Source: Desulfovibrio sp. X2 (GTDB lineage: Bacteria > Desulfobacterota > Desulfovibrionia > Desulfovibrionales > Desulfovibrionaceae). From it: a DNA stretch of 64,000 nucleotides. This document shows positions 16,280 through 24,823 of the stretch, one piece after another. A program made the translations under genes and the position numbers. The stretch spans positions 1-64,000 of the forward strand of contig NZ_ATHV01000055.1 in the NCBI RefSeq assembly GCF_000422205.1. The letters are read 5' to 3'. The notes beneath the pieces are model-generated. The model saw only the letters and a list, made by a program, of their open reading frames with translations, did not search any database and was not told the origin of the DNA. Every line of letters begins with the position of its first letter. Position 1 is the stretch's first letter.

Positions 16280-17878
16280 ATGTCCGCGCATACTCTTTCG
16301 CGCCGCGGCCTGGCCCTCGCGGCCGCGGCCGTGCTCACGGCCGTCTGCGTCCTGTCCGCGACGACCAGGGCCCACGCCTCGGGCCATGCCTTCTCCTTCG
16401 ACATGGTCAAGGCGCAGGCCAAGGCCCTGGCGACGAAGCCCTATACCCCGGACAGCTCGCCCCTGCCGGACTTCTTCAAGAACATGAAGTACCCGGCCTA
16501 CTACGAGATCAAGTCCAACCTGGACAACCTGCTGTGGCGCAACGAGCGGCTGCCCTTCGCGCTCGGCTTCTTCCACCGCGGCTACCTCTTCCCGCGCAAG
16601 GTCGCGATCAATGTCGTGCAGAACGGGAAGTACGAGGAGATCCCCTTCTCCGAGGACCATTTCGACTACCGCAAGAGCCAGTACCCGGGCGGCAGGCTGC
16701 CCAAGGACATGGGCTACGCCGGATTCGTCATCTACCACGCCTACGAGGAGGGCGGCCGATACAAGGAATGCATGGTCTTCCTGGGCGCCAGCTACTTCCG
16801 CGTCAAGGGCGAGGACCAGGAGTACGGCGTCTCCGCGCGCGGCCTGGCCATCGACACCGTGGAGCCGCAGGGCGAGGAGTTCCCGGTCTTCCGCGAGTTC
16901 TGGGTGGAGAAGCCCGCCTCGGACGCGAAGAAGCTCGTCATCTACGCGCTCATGGACAGCCAGAGCGTGACCGGCGCGTACCGCTTCGTGCTCATCCCGG
17001 GGCTTCGGCCGCAGGTGGACGTGCAGAGCGAGGTCTTCGTGCGCAAGGACATCCACAAGCTCGGCGTGGCCCCGCTGACCAGCATGTACTGGTACGGCGA
17101 GAACACCGGCCGCTTCCCCAAGGACCCGCGCTACGTGGACGACTTCCGCCCCGAGGTCCACGACTCCGACGGCCTGCTCATGCACACCGGCGCGGGCGAG
17201 TGGATCTTCCGCCCGCTCATCAACCCCAAGCGCATCCTGGGCAACGCCTTCTCGGACAACAACCCGCGCGGCTTCGGGCTCATGCAGCGCGACCACGACT
17301 TCTCCCACTACCAGGACCTGGAGGCGCTCTACCACATCCGGCCGAGCGCCTGGGTGGAGCCGGGCGGCGGCTGGGGCCGGGGCCACGTCGAACTCGTGCA
17401 GATCCCCACGGACGCCGAGCGCTACGACAACATCGTCTCCTACTGGGTCTCGGACACCCCGGCGCGCAAGGGCGACATCCTGCACTACGACTATTCCGTG
17501 ACCTTCGCCCACGACCAGATCCCCGGCGTGCCCCCGGCCGGGCGGGCGATCAACACCTTCCAGATGCGCGGCGGCATGTGCGGCTCCGATCCCTGCCCGG
17601 ACGCGGTGCCCGGCTCGCACATGTTCGGCATCGACTTCTCCGGCGGCATCCTCGGCGACCTGCCGACCAAGGCGCCGGTGAAGCCCGACATCTGGGTCTC
17701 GGCGGGCAGGATCATCAAGCCCGTGGCCATTCCGAACCCCTACGACCACGGCTGGCGCGTCTACTTCGAGGTCGCGCCGCCCGAGGGCGACCCGAGGCCC
17801 ATCGAGATGCGGGTCTTCCTCAAGCGCGGCGACGACATCCTGACCGAGACCTGGTCCTACGTCTGGATGCGCGACTGA
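16280..17878 (+). CDS. periplasmic glucan biosynthesis protein, OpgG/OpgD (MdoG) family
   Basis: The 532-residue protein belongs to the family that processes osmoregulated periplasmic beta-glucans. The N-terminus (TLSRRGLALAAAAVLTAV) has two arginines before a hydrophobic run, resembling a Tat signal as in OpgD rather than OpgG. The mature part starts with a SGHAFSFDMV block, then FFHRGYLFPRKV, YWYGENTGRFP and ERYDNIVSYWV, which are family landmarks of the beta-sandwich domain, and ends with an Ig-like region. ATG 16280 has AAGGAG at 5-6 nt; an in-frame GTG at 16274 lies inside that site. A strong terminator follows. No glucosyltransferase (OpgH) gene is in the window. Confidence 0.88.
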   Translation: MSAHTLSRRGLALAAAAVLTAVCVLSATTRAHASGHAFSFDMVKAQAKALATKPYTPDSSPLPDFFKNMKYPAYYEIKSNLDNLLWRNERLPFALGFFHRGYLFPRKVAINVVQNGKYEEIPFSEDHFDYRKSQYPGGRLPKDMGYAGFVIYHAYEEGGRYKECMVFLGASYFRVKGEDQEYGVSARGLAIDTVEPQGEEFPVFREFWVEKPASDAKKLVIYALMDSQSVTGAYRFVLIPGLRPQVDVQSEVFVRKDIHKLGVAPLTSMYWYGENTGRFPKDPRYVDDFRPEVHDSDGLLMHTGAGEWIFRPLINPKRILGNAFSDNNPRGFGLMQRDHDFSHYQDLEALYHIRPSAWVEPGGGWGRGHVELVQIPTDAERYDNIVSYWVSDTPARKGDILHYDYSVTFAHDQIPGVPPAGRAINTFQMRGGMCGSDPCPDAVPGSHMFGIDFSGGILGDLPTKAPVKPDIWVSAGRIIKPVAIPNPYDHGWRVYFEVAPPEGDPRPIEMRVFLKRGDDILTETWSYVWMRD

Positions 17879-17941
17879 GGCGTGACACCTCTCCACGGAT
17901 GGTGGAGATAGGCGCGCTTCGCCGCGGACGATCAGCATGGC

Positions 17942-17985
17942 AAGACGCCCCGTCGGCCCTTTGGGGACGGCGGGGCGTCTTTTCG
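17942..17985 (+). terminator. intrinsic terminator after the opg gene
   Basis: An 11-bp perfect stem (17942-17952 with 17971-17981, AAGACGCCCCG and its complement) runs directly into TTTTCG. It lies 64 bp past the stop. Confidence 0.88.
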
Positions 17986-18065
17986 TTTGCGATTTCGAGC
18001 CATTTCGGCGTGATGCTTGCATTCCCTCGTCCTGATCGGATAGGTTTGCCTGCAAAGGAGGCCAT

Positions 18066-18548
18066 ATGCCCCTGACCGATTACGCCGAGACCCTGGACAG
18101 GCTCCAGAAGGGACTGGCCGCGCAGTACGAGAAGTTCCCCGGCATCCTGAACGAGCCGGGAACGTCCGTGGCCCTGAAGATCGACCAGAACTACTGGCTG
18201 GCCGTGGAGCCCCTGTTCAGCACGAGCCTGGCCAAGTGGAGCGGCGTCTTTCCCGAGACCGCGCTCACCACCCTGACGCGCACGGGCAACATGATCACCC
18301 GCGCAAGCGACAGGGCGCACAGCCTGCTCCTCGCGGTCACCTGGCCCGGGCGGCCCCAGGGGGCGGAGATACTGGCCTCCTTCGTCCTGGCGGAGTTCGT
18401 GGAGCGCGCGATCTCCCTCTACGGAGGCAGGGACGTGGCGCACACCCTCTCGGACCTGAAGGTCATGGCGGGGGAACGCGGGAAGGTACAGGCCTTCTTC
18501 GAAGGCAAGACGCCTCCTGGCAAATGGGTCTACGCCGCCCCGCGCTGA
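18066..18548 (+). CDS. conserved-looking hypothetical protein
   Basis: The 160-residue soluble protein matches no family I recognise. It has no signal peptide, membrane segment or cysteine cluster. The middle (residues about 60-110) is probably helical, with AVTWPGRPQGAEILASFVLAE, and the C-terminus ends in WVYAAPR. An excellent AAAGGAGG site lies 6-7 nt before the ATG, and codon use matches neighbours, so it is a real gene. A terminator separates it from the glucan gene upstream and the HD-GYP gene starts 155 bp downstream. No function can be proposed. Confidence 0.75.
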   Translation: MPLTDYAETLDRLQKGLAAQYEKFPGILNEPGTSVALKIDQNYWLAVEPLFSTSLAKWSGVFPETALTTLTRTGNMITRASDRAHSLLLAVTWPGRPQGAEILASFVLAEFVERAISLYGGRDVAHTLSDLKVMAGERGKVQAFFEGKTPPGKWVYAAPR

Positions 18549-18703
18549 GAATGCGGATTTTTCGACAGAAAAGGCTTCGCTGGTAGCGTATCGATTCGGA
18601 ATAACTTGGGATGGGCAGAGGAGCGCATTCTTCTTGCCTCGGCAGCCTCGCCTCGCTATAGAGGCGAAACTGCTGCGAATTTTTTTGTCAGGCGGTAACG
18701 ACA

Positions 18704-19891
18704 ATGCTCAAGAAGATCCACATCGACGATCTCGAGATCGGGATGTTCGTCGAGAAATACGGCTCCGGCACGTTCCGCGAGCCCTTCTCCTTTCCCAACC
18801 AGGAGATCACCTCCGTGGAGCAGATCGAGTCGCTGCGCGTCAGCGGCGCCACGGAAGTCTTCATCAATCCGGAGAAGGGGGCCTGCGTGGTGGTGGAGGC
18901 CGAGGCGGGCAAGCCGAGCACCTTCGTCGCCGTCGCGCCCAGGGTCGCCTTCGCCGACGAGATTCCCGTGGCCGCCAAGGTCTACACGCAGGCGTTGAAG
19001 CAGGCTCGTCAGATGATGGTCGCCGTGCGCCGCGACGGCAACCTCGGCGACGTGGCCGCCGCCGAGGACGTGGTGGGCGAGGTTGCGCAGAGCATCGCGC
19101 GCAACGAGTCCGCCGCCGTCTGTCTGGCCAAGCTGCGCGGACGCGACGAATACCTCCTGAGGCACTCGGTCAACGTCTGCGTGCTGGCCATGGTCTACGG
19201 CCGCCATCTCGGCCTCGACGAGGCGGCCGTGCTCCAACTCGGCATGGCCGGGCTCTGCCACGACGCGGGCAAGGCCAGGCTGCCCGAGAACATCGTCAAC
19301 AAGCCCGGCGAGCTGACGCTGTGGGAGCGCAAGGTCGTGCACAGCCACGCCGTGGAGAGCTTCCGCCTGCTGCAGGGCCACCCGGGCGTGGCGCCCGAGG
19401 TCCTGCGCGCCGTGCTCGAGCACCACGAGCGCTTCGACGGCACGGGCTATCCCCGCGGCCTGCTCGGCGGCGAGATGCACCTCTACTCGCGCATCCTCTC
19501 CATCAGCGACGTCTTCGACGCCATGACCTCGGACAGGCCCCAGGCCAAGGCCAAGCCCGCGGCCGAGGCCTTCCGCCTGATGTATTCCCGGCGCAACAAG
19601 GATTTCGAGGATCGCTGCATCGAGCACTTCATCAAGGCGCTCGGCATTTTTCCTGTGGGCAGCTTCGTGCGCCTGAGCAACGGGCACTACGCCGTGGTCA
19701 GCGAGGTCAACTCCGACTTTCCGCTCAAGCCCTCGGTCAAGGTCGTGCTGGACGCCAAGCTCAGGCCCCGCCGCGCCGAGGTCGTGGACCTGTCCGTCAC
19801 GCCGACCTCGGAGCTGCACGAGCGGCTCGAGATCGTGGAGTGCCTGGACCCGCGCACCTACAAGATAGACGTGCTCCGCCTCCTGAGCTGA
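18704..19891 (+). CDS. HD-GYP domain c-di-GMP phosphodiesterase
   Basis: The 395-residue cytoplasmic protein has an N-terminal DUF3391-like domain (MLKKIHIDDLEIGMFV, residues 1-100). The HD-GYP domain follows at about 140-320. The metal/catalytic residues are intact: HSVNVCVLA, CHDAGKARLP near 186, and HHERFDGTGYPRGL near 240-253, then the SISDVFDAMTSDR stretch. It is expected to hydrolyse cyclic di-GMP. A C-terminal beta-rich tail (about 325-395) has the family's VRLSNGHYAVV motif. The ribosome binding site is weak. It stands alone between a hypothetical gene and a convergent nucleotidyltransferase gene. Confidence 0.9.
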   Translation: MLKKIHIDDLEIGMFVEKYGSGTFREPFSFPNQEITSVEQIESLRVSGATEVFINPEKGACVVVEAEAGKPSTFVAVAPRVAFADEIPVAAKVYTQALKQARQMMVAVRRDGNLGDVAAAEDVVGEVAQSIARNESAAVCLAKLRGRDEYLLRHSVNVCVLAMVYGRHLGLDEAAVLQLGMAGLCHDAGKARLPENIVNKPGELTLWERKVVHSHAVESFRLLQGHPGVAPEVLRAVLEHHERFDGTGYPRGLLGGEMHLYSRILSISDVFDAMTSDRPQAKAKPAAEAFRLMYSRRNKDFEDRCIEHFIKALGIFPVGSFVRLSNGHYAVVSEVNSDFPLKPSVKVVLDAKLRPRRAEVVDLSVTPTSELHERLEIVECLDPRTYKIDVLRLLS

Positions 19892-19901
19892 GGGGCCGGT
19901 C

Positions 19902-19924
19902 CGGCCGGGCCTTCGGTCCGGCCG
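19902..19924. terminator. GC-rich hairpin between convergent genes
   Basis: A 10-bp stem with one G-T pair (19902-19911 with 19915-19924) closes on a cUUCGg loop 10 bp past the HD-GYP stop. There is no T-run, so termination would be weak or factor-assisted. Confidence 0.45.
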
Positions 19925-19955
19925 TGCGCGGCCGCCCGTCCCGCCTTTCGTCCCC

Positions 19956-20843
19956 TCACGCCCCGCGCGCGGCCGCAAGCGCCGTGCGGCAGGCGGCGTA
20001 GCCTTTCGGATTGCCCACGTCGTGCACCGTTCCCGGCACGCGCGCCCCGCAAAAGACGATCCCGTCATCGAGCATCAGGCGGCGGACCATGCCGTCCGTG
20101 ACCTCGCCCTCGGGCGCGAGGCGCAGGCACGCGGCGCAGTATTCCAGGTAGGCCCGGCCCGCGAGGTAGATGCCGCAGGTGCGCAGCTCGCCCGCGAAGC
20201 GCGGCGTGAAGGGGCCGGGTCCCTTTGGCAGGAAGTCGAGGATGCGGAAGACCTCGCCCTTCTTCAGGGCGTGTTCTTCGAGGTCCACGCGGCCCGAGTC
20301 CGAGAGCCCGGCCATGTTCTGCGGCGTGACCTCCATGAGGGCCATGCAGTCCGGCACGCCCGAATCCCCGGCCAGGGCCAGGAGCGGCGCGAAGACGCTT
20401 TCGGCCTGGGGAGCCGAGAAGCGGCCGGGCACGGGGACGTTGTCCGGGTAGTGCACGGCCAGCGCGCGGCCGCGCAGCAGGGGGGCGGCGCAATGGATGG
20501 CGTCGGCCTCGCCGCGCCGGGCCGCCTGGGTGAAGAAGTGCAGCGCAATCCCCTCCCGCACGCGGGCGAAGGCCTCGGCCGCCTCGGGGAAGCGCGCCGC
20601 CACGGCCCGCTCGTCGCTCAGGACGTCGCGCAGCTCCTCCTTGCCCGGCCGCAGGATGACCGCGGCCTCGCGGATGCCCGCGGCCAGCGCCTCCAGGAAG
20701 GGCACCAGCAGGCAGGGAACCGAGAGGCCGGGGGGATGGCCGAGCACAAGCAGCTCCTTGGCGCCGCCGCCCGTGAGGGCGGCCATGCGCGTGCCGTATC
20801 CGGCAGCCGGGACCACGAGAACGGGAAGGTCGGGGGAGGTCAT
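19956..20843 (-). CDS. divergent sugar-phosphate nucleotidyltransferase (GalU-like)
   Basis: The 295-residue protein has the nucleotidyltransferase signature VVPAAGYGTRMAAL at residues 10-23, where GalU and relatives bind the nucleotide. KELLVLGHPP follows near 29-38, with a GEADAIHCAAPLL motif, a VHYPDNVP segment in the position of the sugar-binding acidic loop, and a C-terminal HDVGNPKGYAAC, all features of UDP-glucose pyrophosphorylase relatives. It would activate a sugar phosphate with UTP or a related nucleotide. Sequence is divergent and the substrate is unknown. The start at 20843 is an ATG with weak ribosome binding site. It is convergent with the HD-GYP gene and divergent from trmO. 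Confidence 0.75.
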   Translation of the reverse strand: MTSPDLPVLVVPAAGYGTRMAALTGGGAKELLVLGHPPGLSVPCLLVPFLEALAAGIREAAVILRPGKEELRDVLSDERAVAARFPEAAEAFARVREGIALHFFTQAARRGEADAIHCAAPLLRGRALAVHYPDNVPVPGRFSAPQAESVFAPLLALAGDSGVPDCMALMEVTPQNMAGLSDSGRVDLEEHALKKGEVFRILDFLPKGPGPFTPRFAGELRTCGIYLAGRAYLEYCAACLRLAPEGEVTDGMVRRLMLDDGIVFCGARVPGTVHDVGNPKGYAACRTALAAARGA

Positions 20844-20950
20844 GATTTTTCCTACCGTCGCGGCGGCCGGGAGGCAAGGCGCGCCGGGGCCGCGGCCCTC
20901 AGCGCTTGACCTCGCTCCCTTCAGGGACCAGAACGGGGGCGGAGGTCGCC

Positions 20951-21442
20951 ATGCAGTTCGCCTATCGTCCCATCGGCCATGTCCGCTCGCCGCACCAAAA
21001 CCCCGAGGGCTCGCCCATCCAGCCCGCCGGAGCGCGCGGCGTGGCCGGGCGCATCGAGATCCTGCCCGAGTTCGCGGCAGGCCTCGCGGACCTTGCGGGC
21101 TTCTCCCACGTGATCGTGCTCTACCATTTCCACAGGAGCGAGGGCTTCTCCCTCAGCGTGACGCCCTTCCTGGACGGCGAGCCGCGCGGCCTGTTCGCCA
21201 CGCGCGCGCCCAAGAGGCCCAATCCCATAGGCATCTCGGTGCTGCGCCTGGAGAAGGTGGAGGGCAACGTGCTGCATCTCGTGGACGTGGACATCCTCGA
21301 CGGCACGCCCGTGCTCGACGTGAAGCCCTACGTGCCCGCCTTCGACACGCCCGAGGGCGAGGTGCGCACCGGCTGGATCGGCGAGCGCGGGGCCAGGCAG
21401 GTCGAAAACGCCCGCTCGGACGACCGCTTCTCGCGGGAGTGA
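20951..21442 (+). CDS. trmO: tRNA (N6-threonylcarbamoyladenosine37-N6)-methyltransferase, TrmO/TsaA family
   Basis: The 163-residue protein belongs to the UPF0066/TrmO family, which methylates t6A at position 37 of some tRNAs using SAM. The family signature is seen in FATRAPKRPNPIGISVLRL, and YRPIGHVRSPH at the N-terminus and DVDILDGTPVLDVKPYVP later are also conserved. The chosen ATG at 20951 has GGAGG five to six nt upstream; the open frame begins 45 bp earlier without support. Length is slightly short of E. coli TrmO, which has an extra C-terminal part. Confidence 0.88.
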   Translation: MQFAYRPIGHVRSPHQNPEGSPIQPAGARGVAGRIEILPEFAAGLADLAGFSHVIVLYHFHRSEGFSLSVTPFLDGEPRGLFATRAPKRPNPIGISVLRLEKVEGNVLHLVDVDILDGTPVLDVKPYVPAFDTPEGEVRTGWIGERGARQVENARSDDRFSRE

Positions 21443-21459
21443 GGCGGAGGGAAGGGCGG

Positions 21460-22251
21460 CTACTCCAGGCCCAGGAGCCTCGCCCCGGCGCCCAGGATCT
21501 CTTCGAGCTCGTCGTCGGAGAGGCGCAGGCGCGCCTTGAGCTTCTTCGCCTCCTCGCCGGGATCGAAGAGGGGGTAGTCCGACCCGAAGAGGATGCGCTC
21601 GCGCGGGTGGCGCTCGAAGATCTCGAAGAGGAGGTCGTCCGGGATGAAGTCCAGGGTCGAGGAGGTGTCGAAATAGACGTCGCGGCCCACGAGCTGGTCC
21701 AGGGCCCACTTCCAGTGCATGAACCCGCCCATGTGCGCGGCGATCATCGTGGTCTCGGGGAAGCGGTCTAGGAGGCGGGCCATCTTGAAGGGGCAGGAGG
21801 GGTTCTGCTCCGGCGGCAGCTTGTCCCCCACGTGGAAGATGACCGCGAAGCGTCCCCTGGCCGCCTCCATGACCCGCAGGAAGCGCGGATCGTCGAGGAA
21901 GAATCCCTGGAAGTCCGGGTGGAACTTGAGCCCCCGGATGCCGCCGCGCTCGAGCCGCGCGAACTCCTTGTCCATGTCCACGAAGCCCGGATGCATGGTC
22001 CCGAAGGCCACGACCTCCGGGTGCTCCTTCTGCAGCTCGATGGCCCAGCTGTTGGCCGGGATGACCTGGGAGGGGTCGGTGGCGGCGCTGAAGACGACGA
22101 CCTTGTCGAACTTCGCGCGGCGCACCCTGGCCAGCAGGTCGTCCATGGTGCCGGTGCCCACGGGGCTGATGCCGTAATGGCCCTCGAGCTGTTCGACGAC
22201 CTTGTGGGCGACCTTGGGATGAAAGGCGTGCGTGTGGATATCGATGCGCAT
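21460..22251 (-). CDS. amidohydrolase family metal-dependent hydrolase
   Basis: The 263-residue TIM-barrel hydrolase resembles the ACMSD-like/amidohydrolase-2 group. The metal-binding HxH is at the N-terminus (DIHTHAF), a histidine follows in GLKFHPDFQGF and IFHVGD, then HMGGFMHW, and the catalytic aspartate lies in ILFGSDYPLFDPGE. It probably hydrolyses or decarboxylates a small metabolite; substrate unknown. ATG 22251 gives the usual MRIDIHTH start; a TTG at 22260 is an alternative and neither has a strong ribosome binding site. The thioesterase gene starts upstream on the same strand with a 37-bp gap, so the two may be co-transcribed. Confidence 0.85.
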   Translation of the reverse strand: MRIDIHTHAFHPKVAHKVVEQLEGHYGISPVGTGTMDDLLARVRRAKFDKVVVFSAATDPSQVIPANSWAIELQKEHPEVVAFGTMHPGFVDMDKEFARLERGGIRGLKFHPDFQGFFLDDPRFLRVMEAARGRFAVIFHVGDKLPPEQNPSCPFKMARLLDRFPETTMIAAHMGGFMHWKWALDQLVGRDVYFDTSSTLDFIPDDLLFEIFERHPRERILFGSDYPLFDPGEEAKKLKARLRLSDDELEEILGAGARLLGLE

Positions 22252-22288
22252 GGCGATCAATCGGATGAAGGGGGTGAAAGGGAAAGGA

Positions 22289-22717
22289 TCAGGCGGAGAA
22301 GAGGCTGCGCAGCCAGTCGGGGATGCGCAGGGGCTTCCAGTCCGGCCCCACCGCGGCGTGCTCGGTCTCGCCGGTGGCGAGCAGCACGGAGCGCTCGGGC
22401 GGTCCCCAGACCTGGTAGGCGAAGGTCATGCTGGCGCGGCCCCAGGCCGAGATGCCGCAACGTACCGCGACCTCTTCGTCGTAGCGCGCGGGGCGGACGT
22501 AGCGCACCTCGGCGCGTCTGACGGGCAGGAGCACGCCCCGCTGCTCGACCTCGGAATAGCTCATGCCGTGGTCTCGGATGAGGAGGCCGCGGGCCTTCTC
22601 GAACCAGTGCAGATACTCGCCGTAATAGACCACACCCGCGCAGTCGGTCTCGCCGTAGGAGACGTGCATGGTGAGCCAGGTATCGGGCCGGGGGAAGTCG
22701 TCGCGGGGTGTCGTCAT
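22289..22717 (-). CDS. acyl-CoA thioesterase, YbgC/4-hydroxybenzoyl-CoA type
   Basis: The 142-residue hot-dog fold protein is expected to hydrolyse acyl-CoA thioesters. The active-site signature YGETDCAGVVYYGEYLHWFE (residues about 20-39) carries the catalytic aspartate. Later strands (VLLPVRRAEVRYVRPARY) fit the family. The ATG at 22717 (MTTPRDD) has AGGA at 7 nt; the upstream in-frame ATG at 22723 sits too close to it. Unlike ybgC of many Gram-negatives it is not beside tol-pal genes. Confidence 0.87.
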   Translation of the reverse strand: MTTPRDDFPRPDTWLTMHVSYGETDCAGVVYYGEYLHWFEKARGLLIRDHGMSYSEVEQRGVLLPVRRAEVRYVRPARYDEEVAVRCGISAWGRASMTFAYQVWGPPERSVLLATGETEHAAVGPDWKPLRIPDWLRSLFSA

Positions 22718-22876
22718 CTGCATTTCCTGCTGAAAATGGGACTGTATAACCTTTCAGTGCGAGGGGCAAGGCGCGGAGGACGGATTCGTCCCATCTCGCG
22801 CATTCCGCGCACCGGATGGTCTCCTCGGGCGCACGACGGCGGAACGGGAAGAGGGGCGGGACTTACGCCCCGCGGT

Positions 22877-23290
22877 TCATTCGGGATCGTTCTGGGGCAG
22901 GGGGGCGCCCAGGGGAGGCAGGTGCACGCCGAGATCGCGCATCTCCTGGGCGCGCTGTTCGAGTTCCTGGCGGGCGTTCTCGATCTGTCGGCGCTTGATC
23001 ACGGCCTGCACGCTCATCCAGCAGGCGCCGGCGAGGGCGCCGCCGAGGGCGAAGCGTCCGGTCAGCGCGAAGTCGTAGCCCGTGGCCACGTAGATCGCGA
23101 GCAGGATCGCCGAAGCGGTCAGGCCGCGGAAGATGGAGGCGTATTCGCTGCGCCGCGCCGTGAGCAGGAAGGACGAGGCCAGGAGGAGGACGTTCAGGCG
23201 CTCGATGCGTCGTTCGCGGGCCGTCTCCGTTTCCGGGGCCTGGCTTCCGTGCTGGGCCTGGCTGGGCGTATCGCAATCGGCGTGTGTCAT
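22877..23290 (-). CDS. small membrane protein with C-terminal coiled coil
   Basis: The 137-residue protein is not from a family I recognise. It has a charged N-terminus, two likely membrane helices (about residues 53-72, LTASAILLAIYVATGYDFAL, and 75-95, ALGGALAGACWMSVQAVI), then a charged helix (KRRQIENARQELEQRAQEM) that may form a coiled coil, and a proline-rich end. ATG 23290 has GAGGTG eight nt upstream. It is divergent from the CI/S24-type regulator gene across 131 bp and could be its target. Confidence 0.65.
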   Translation of the reverse strand: MTHADCDTPSQAQHGSQAPETETARERRIERLNVLLLASSFLLTARRSEYASIFRGLTASAILLAIYVATGYDFALTGRFALGGALAGACWMSVQAVIKRRQIENARQELEQRAQEMRDLGVHLPPLGAPLPQNDPE

Positions 23291-23421
23291 GTTCGTGCAC
23301 CTCATTGCTGGAAACATGCTAGCACGGCGCATACGGGAAAACATGATTTTTTCGCTCGGGTAATGTTGACAAAGATAAACAGGCGTGCAAAGGTCGCGGC
23401 AACACGAGAGCGGAGGAACAT

Positions 23422-24066
23422 GTGACCCAGAATACGTTCGAGGAGTTTTTCAGGCGAGTGCAGGAAGCGGCGGGCGTCGCCTCGCAGCTCGAGCTCGCCT
23501 CCCTGCTCGGGGTCAACCGTTCCGCCGTGACCCAGGCCAAGCGGCGCGGGGTCGTGCCGCGCAGCTGGGCCGACAGGATCGGCCGGGCCTTCGGCCTGGA
23601 CGCCGAGTGGCTCGAGAGCGGGCGGGGCGACCCCCGCGGCGGCTGCCGCAGCGAGGATTTCGCCGAGGTGCCCAAGGTCCGCGCCAGGCTGTGCGCCGGG
23701 GGCGGCTCCTTCGAGACCGGCGCCGAGATCGAGGACTACTACGCGTTTCGCCGCGAGTGGCTGGCCCGCAAGGGCAGCGCCGTGCACATGGTGCTCATGG
23801 ACATCTTCGGCAACTCCATGGAGCCGGAGATCAAGGAGGGCGACACGGCCCTTATCGACCAGTCGCAGAAGGACGTCCTGGCCGGCGGCATCTACGCCGT
23901 GGGGCTCGAGGACACGGTCATGGTCAAGCGCCTGGAGAAGCGCCCCGGCGCCCTGGTGCTGGTCAGCGACAACCGGGACTACGCTCCGGTGGTGCTCCAG
24001 GGGGAGGAGATCTCCCAGGCCCGCATCATCGGCAAGGTCGTCTGGATAGGCCGGGAGTACCGCTAG
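23422..24066 (+). CDS. CI-like HTH / S24 peptidase-type transcriptional regulator
   Basis: The 214-residue protein pairs an N-terminal CI-repressor-type helix-turn-helix (ASLLGVNRSAVTQAKRRGVVP, residues about 26-46) with a LexA/S24-like C-terminal domain. The Ser-Lys dyad is recognisable: serine in FGNSMEPEIKEGD and lysine in VMVKRLEK, so RecA-stimulated self-cleavage is possible. Such proteins are phage repressors or stress regulators; no other phage genes are nearby, so a domesticated or stress role is more likely. The start is GTG (23422) with GGAGG five nt upstream; an overlapping ATG is followed at once by a stop. TTGACA is present at 23366-23371 but its -10 partner is poor. Confidence 0.85.
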   Translation: MTQNTFEEFFRRVQEAAGVASQLELASLLGVNRSAVTQAKRRGVVPRSWADRIGRAFGLDAEWLESGRGDPRGGCRSEDFAEVPKVRARLCAGGGSFETGAEIEDYYAFRREWLARKGSAVHMVLMDIFGNSMEPEIKEGDTALIDQSQKDVLAGGIYAVGLEDTVMVKRLEKRPGALVLVSDNRDYAPVVLQGEEISQARIIGKVVWIGREYR

Positions 24067-24305
24067 GCAAGGCCTGCCGGGCCGGTTCCGGGGGAGACTT
24101 CGGGACGGACTCGGCAGGCGGCGAATTTCCCCGGCCGCGCCGTGCGGCCGGGAGACACCGCAAGGCGCCGCAACGGGCCGGATGTTCCGGCCTCGCGACG
24201 ACGGCGCCGGAACCGCCCAGACCATCCGGATCCTCCGGGCCGGGGCGGAAGGAGAGAAGGACATGAACGCTCAGCTTGGGCAGCAGCCCTTTTTTTCGAC
24301 CCCTG

Positions 24306-24334
24306 TTGTTAATATTGATGAACATGGCGATACT
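24306..24334 (+). promoter_or_regulatory. promoter of the small zinc-ribbon gene
   Basis: TTGTTA (24306-24311) and GATACT (24329-24334) have a 17-bp spacer, and the start would be near 24341. A short GGGC-AGCA-GCCC hairpin followed by seven T residues (about 24279-24298) precedes it, so the gene is probably insulated from the regulator upstream. Confidence 0.55.
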
Positions 24335-24358
24335 GAAAGTGAACGGGAGGACACGGTC

Positions 24359-24523
24359 ATGCAGCGCAGGACGTGCGAATGCGGCAGGGACATCTGGGTG
24401 CAGTACAGGATTCAGGAAGGCACGTGCCGTCCGGTCTTCTGGTCGGTGACCATCCAGGCCGGACGCAAGGTGCACGTCTGCCCGTCCTGCGGGGCCTTCC
24501 TGCACATCGACGCGCTGCACTAG
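24359..24523 (+). CDS. small zinc-ribbon protein
   Basis: The 54-residue product has a CEC motif near the N-terminus (RRTCECGRD) and a CPSC motif near the C-terminus (VHVCPSCGAFL), which together would bind one zinc ion. The function is unknown. I favour ATG 24359 because a promoter and GGGAGGAC site lie directly upstream. A longer in-frame version from ATG 24263 (86 residues, with GGAGAGAAGGAC upstream) would read through a terminator-like hairpin and adds low-complexity sequence. Confidence 0.6.
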   Translation: MQRRTCECGRDIWVQYRIQEGTCRPVFWSVTIQAGRKVHVCPSCGAFLHIDALH

Positions 24524-24823
24524 CGCCTGCGCGTCGTTGCCGGTCGCGCCGCTTCCCCGCACCCTGGGGGCAGGGCGGGGTGGAGACATGGCGCGCCTCG
24601 GTTCGCGCCGGTCCCAGGCAGGAACAGCCGCGGGCGCGGCCGTCGAGAACATGGCCTTCGTCCGGACGCGGGATGCGCCAGGATACGGGATGCGCCAGGA
24701 TGTGGGAGACAGGCCTGCCTGACCTCGGGTCACCCAGGGAGGAAATCGCAGACGAGACTGGCGTCCTGCGCGAGGATGGAGTAGGGTGGGGATAATTTCC
24801 GCATTCCGTCCATGGAGGTCACC
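24524..24823. other. 300-bp intergenic region, no gene seen
   Basis: It is GC-rich, with no credible open frame. It contains a 16-bp direct repeat (24669-24684 and 24686-24701) and, at its right end, GGATAATTT near 24793 that may be part of the azoreductase promoter, although no matching -35 box is clear. Confidence 0.5.
24669..24701. repeat. 16-bp tandem duplication (17-bp period)
   Basis: CGGGATGCGCCAGGAT is repeated exactly at 24669-24684 and 24686-24701, separated by one base, in noncoding sequence. Confidence 0.85.

Noticed and set aside
23422-24066. CI/S24 regulator considered as evidence of a prophage
   Set aside because: No integrase, structural, lysis or attachment sequences are near; a stand-alone regulator is more likely.
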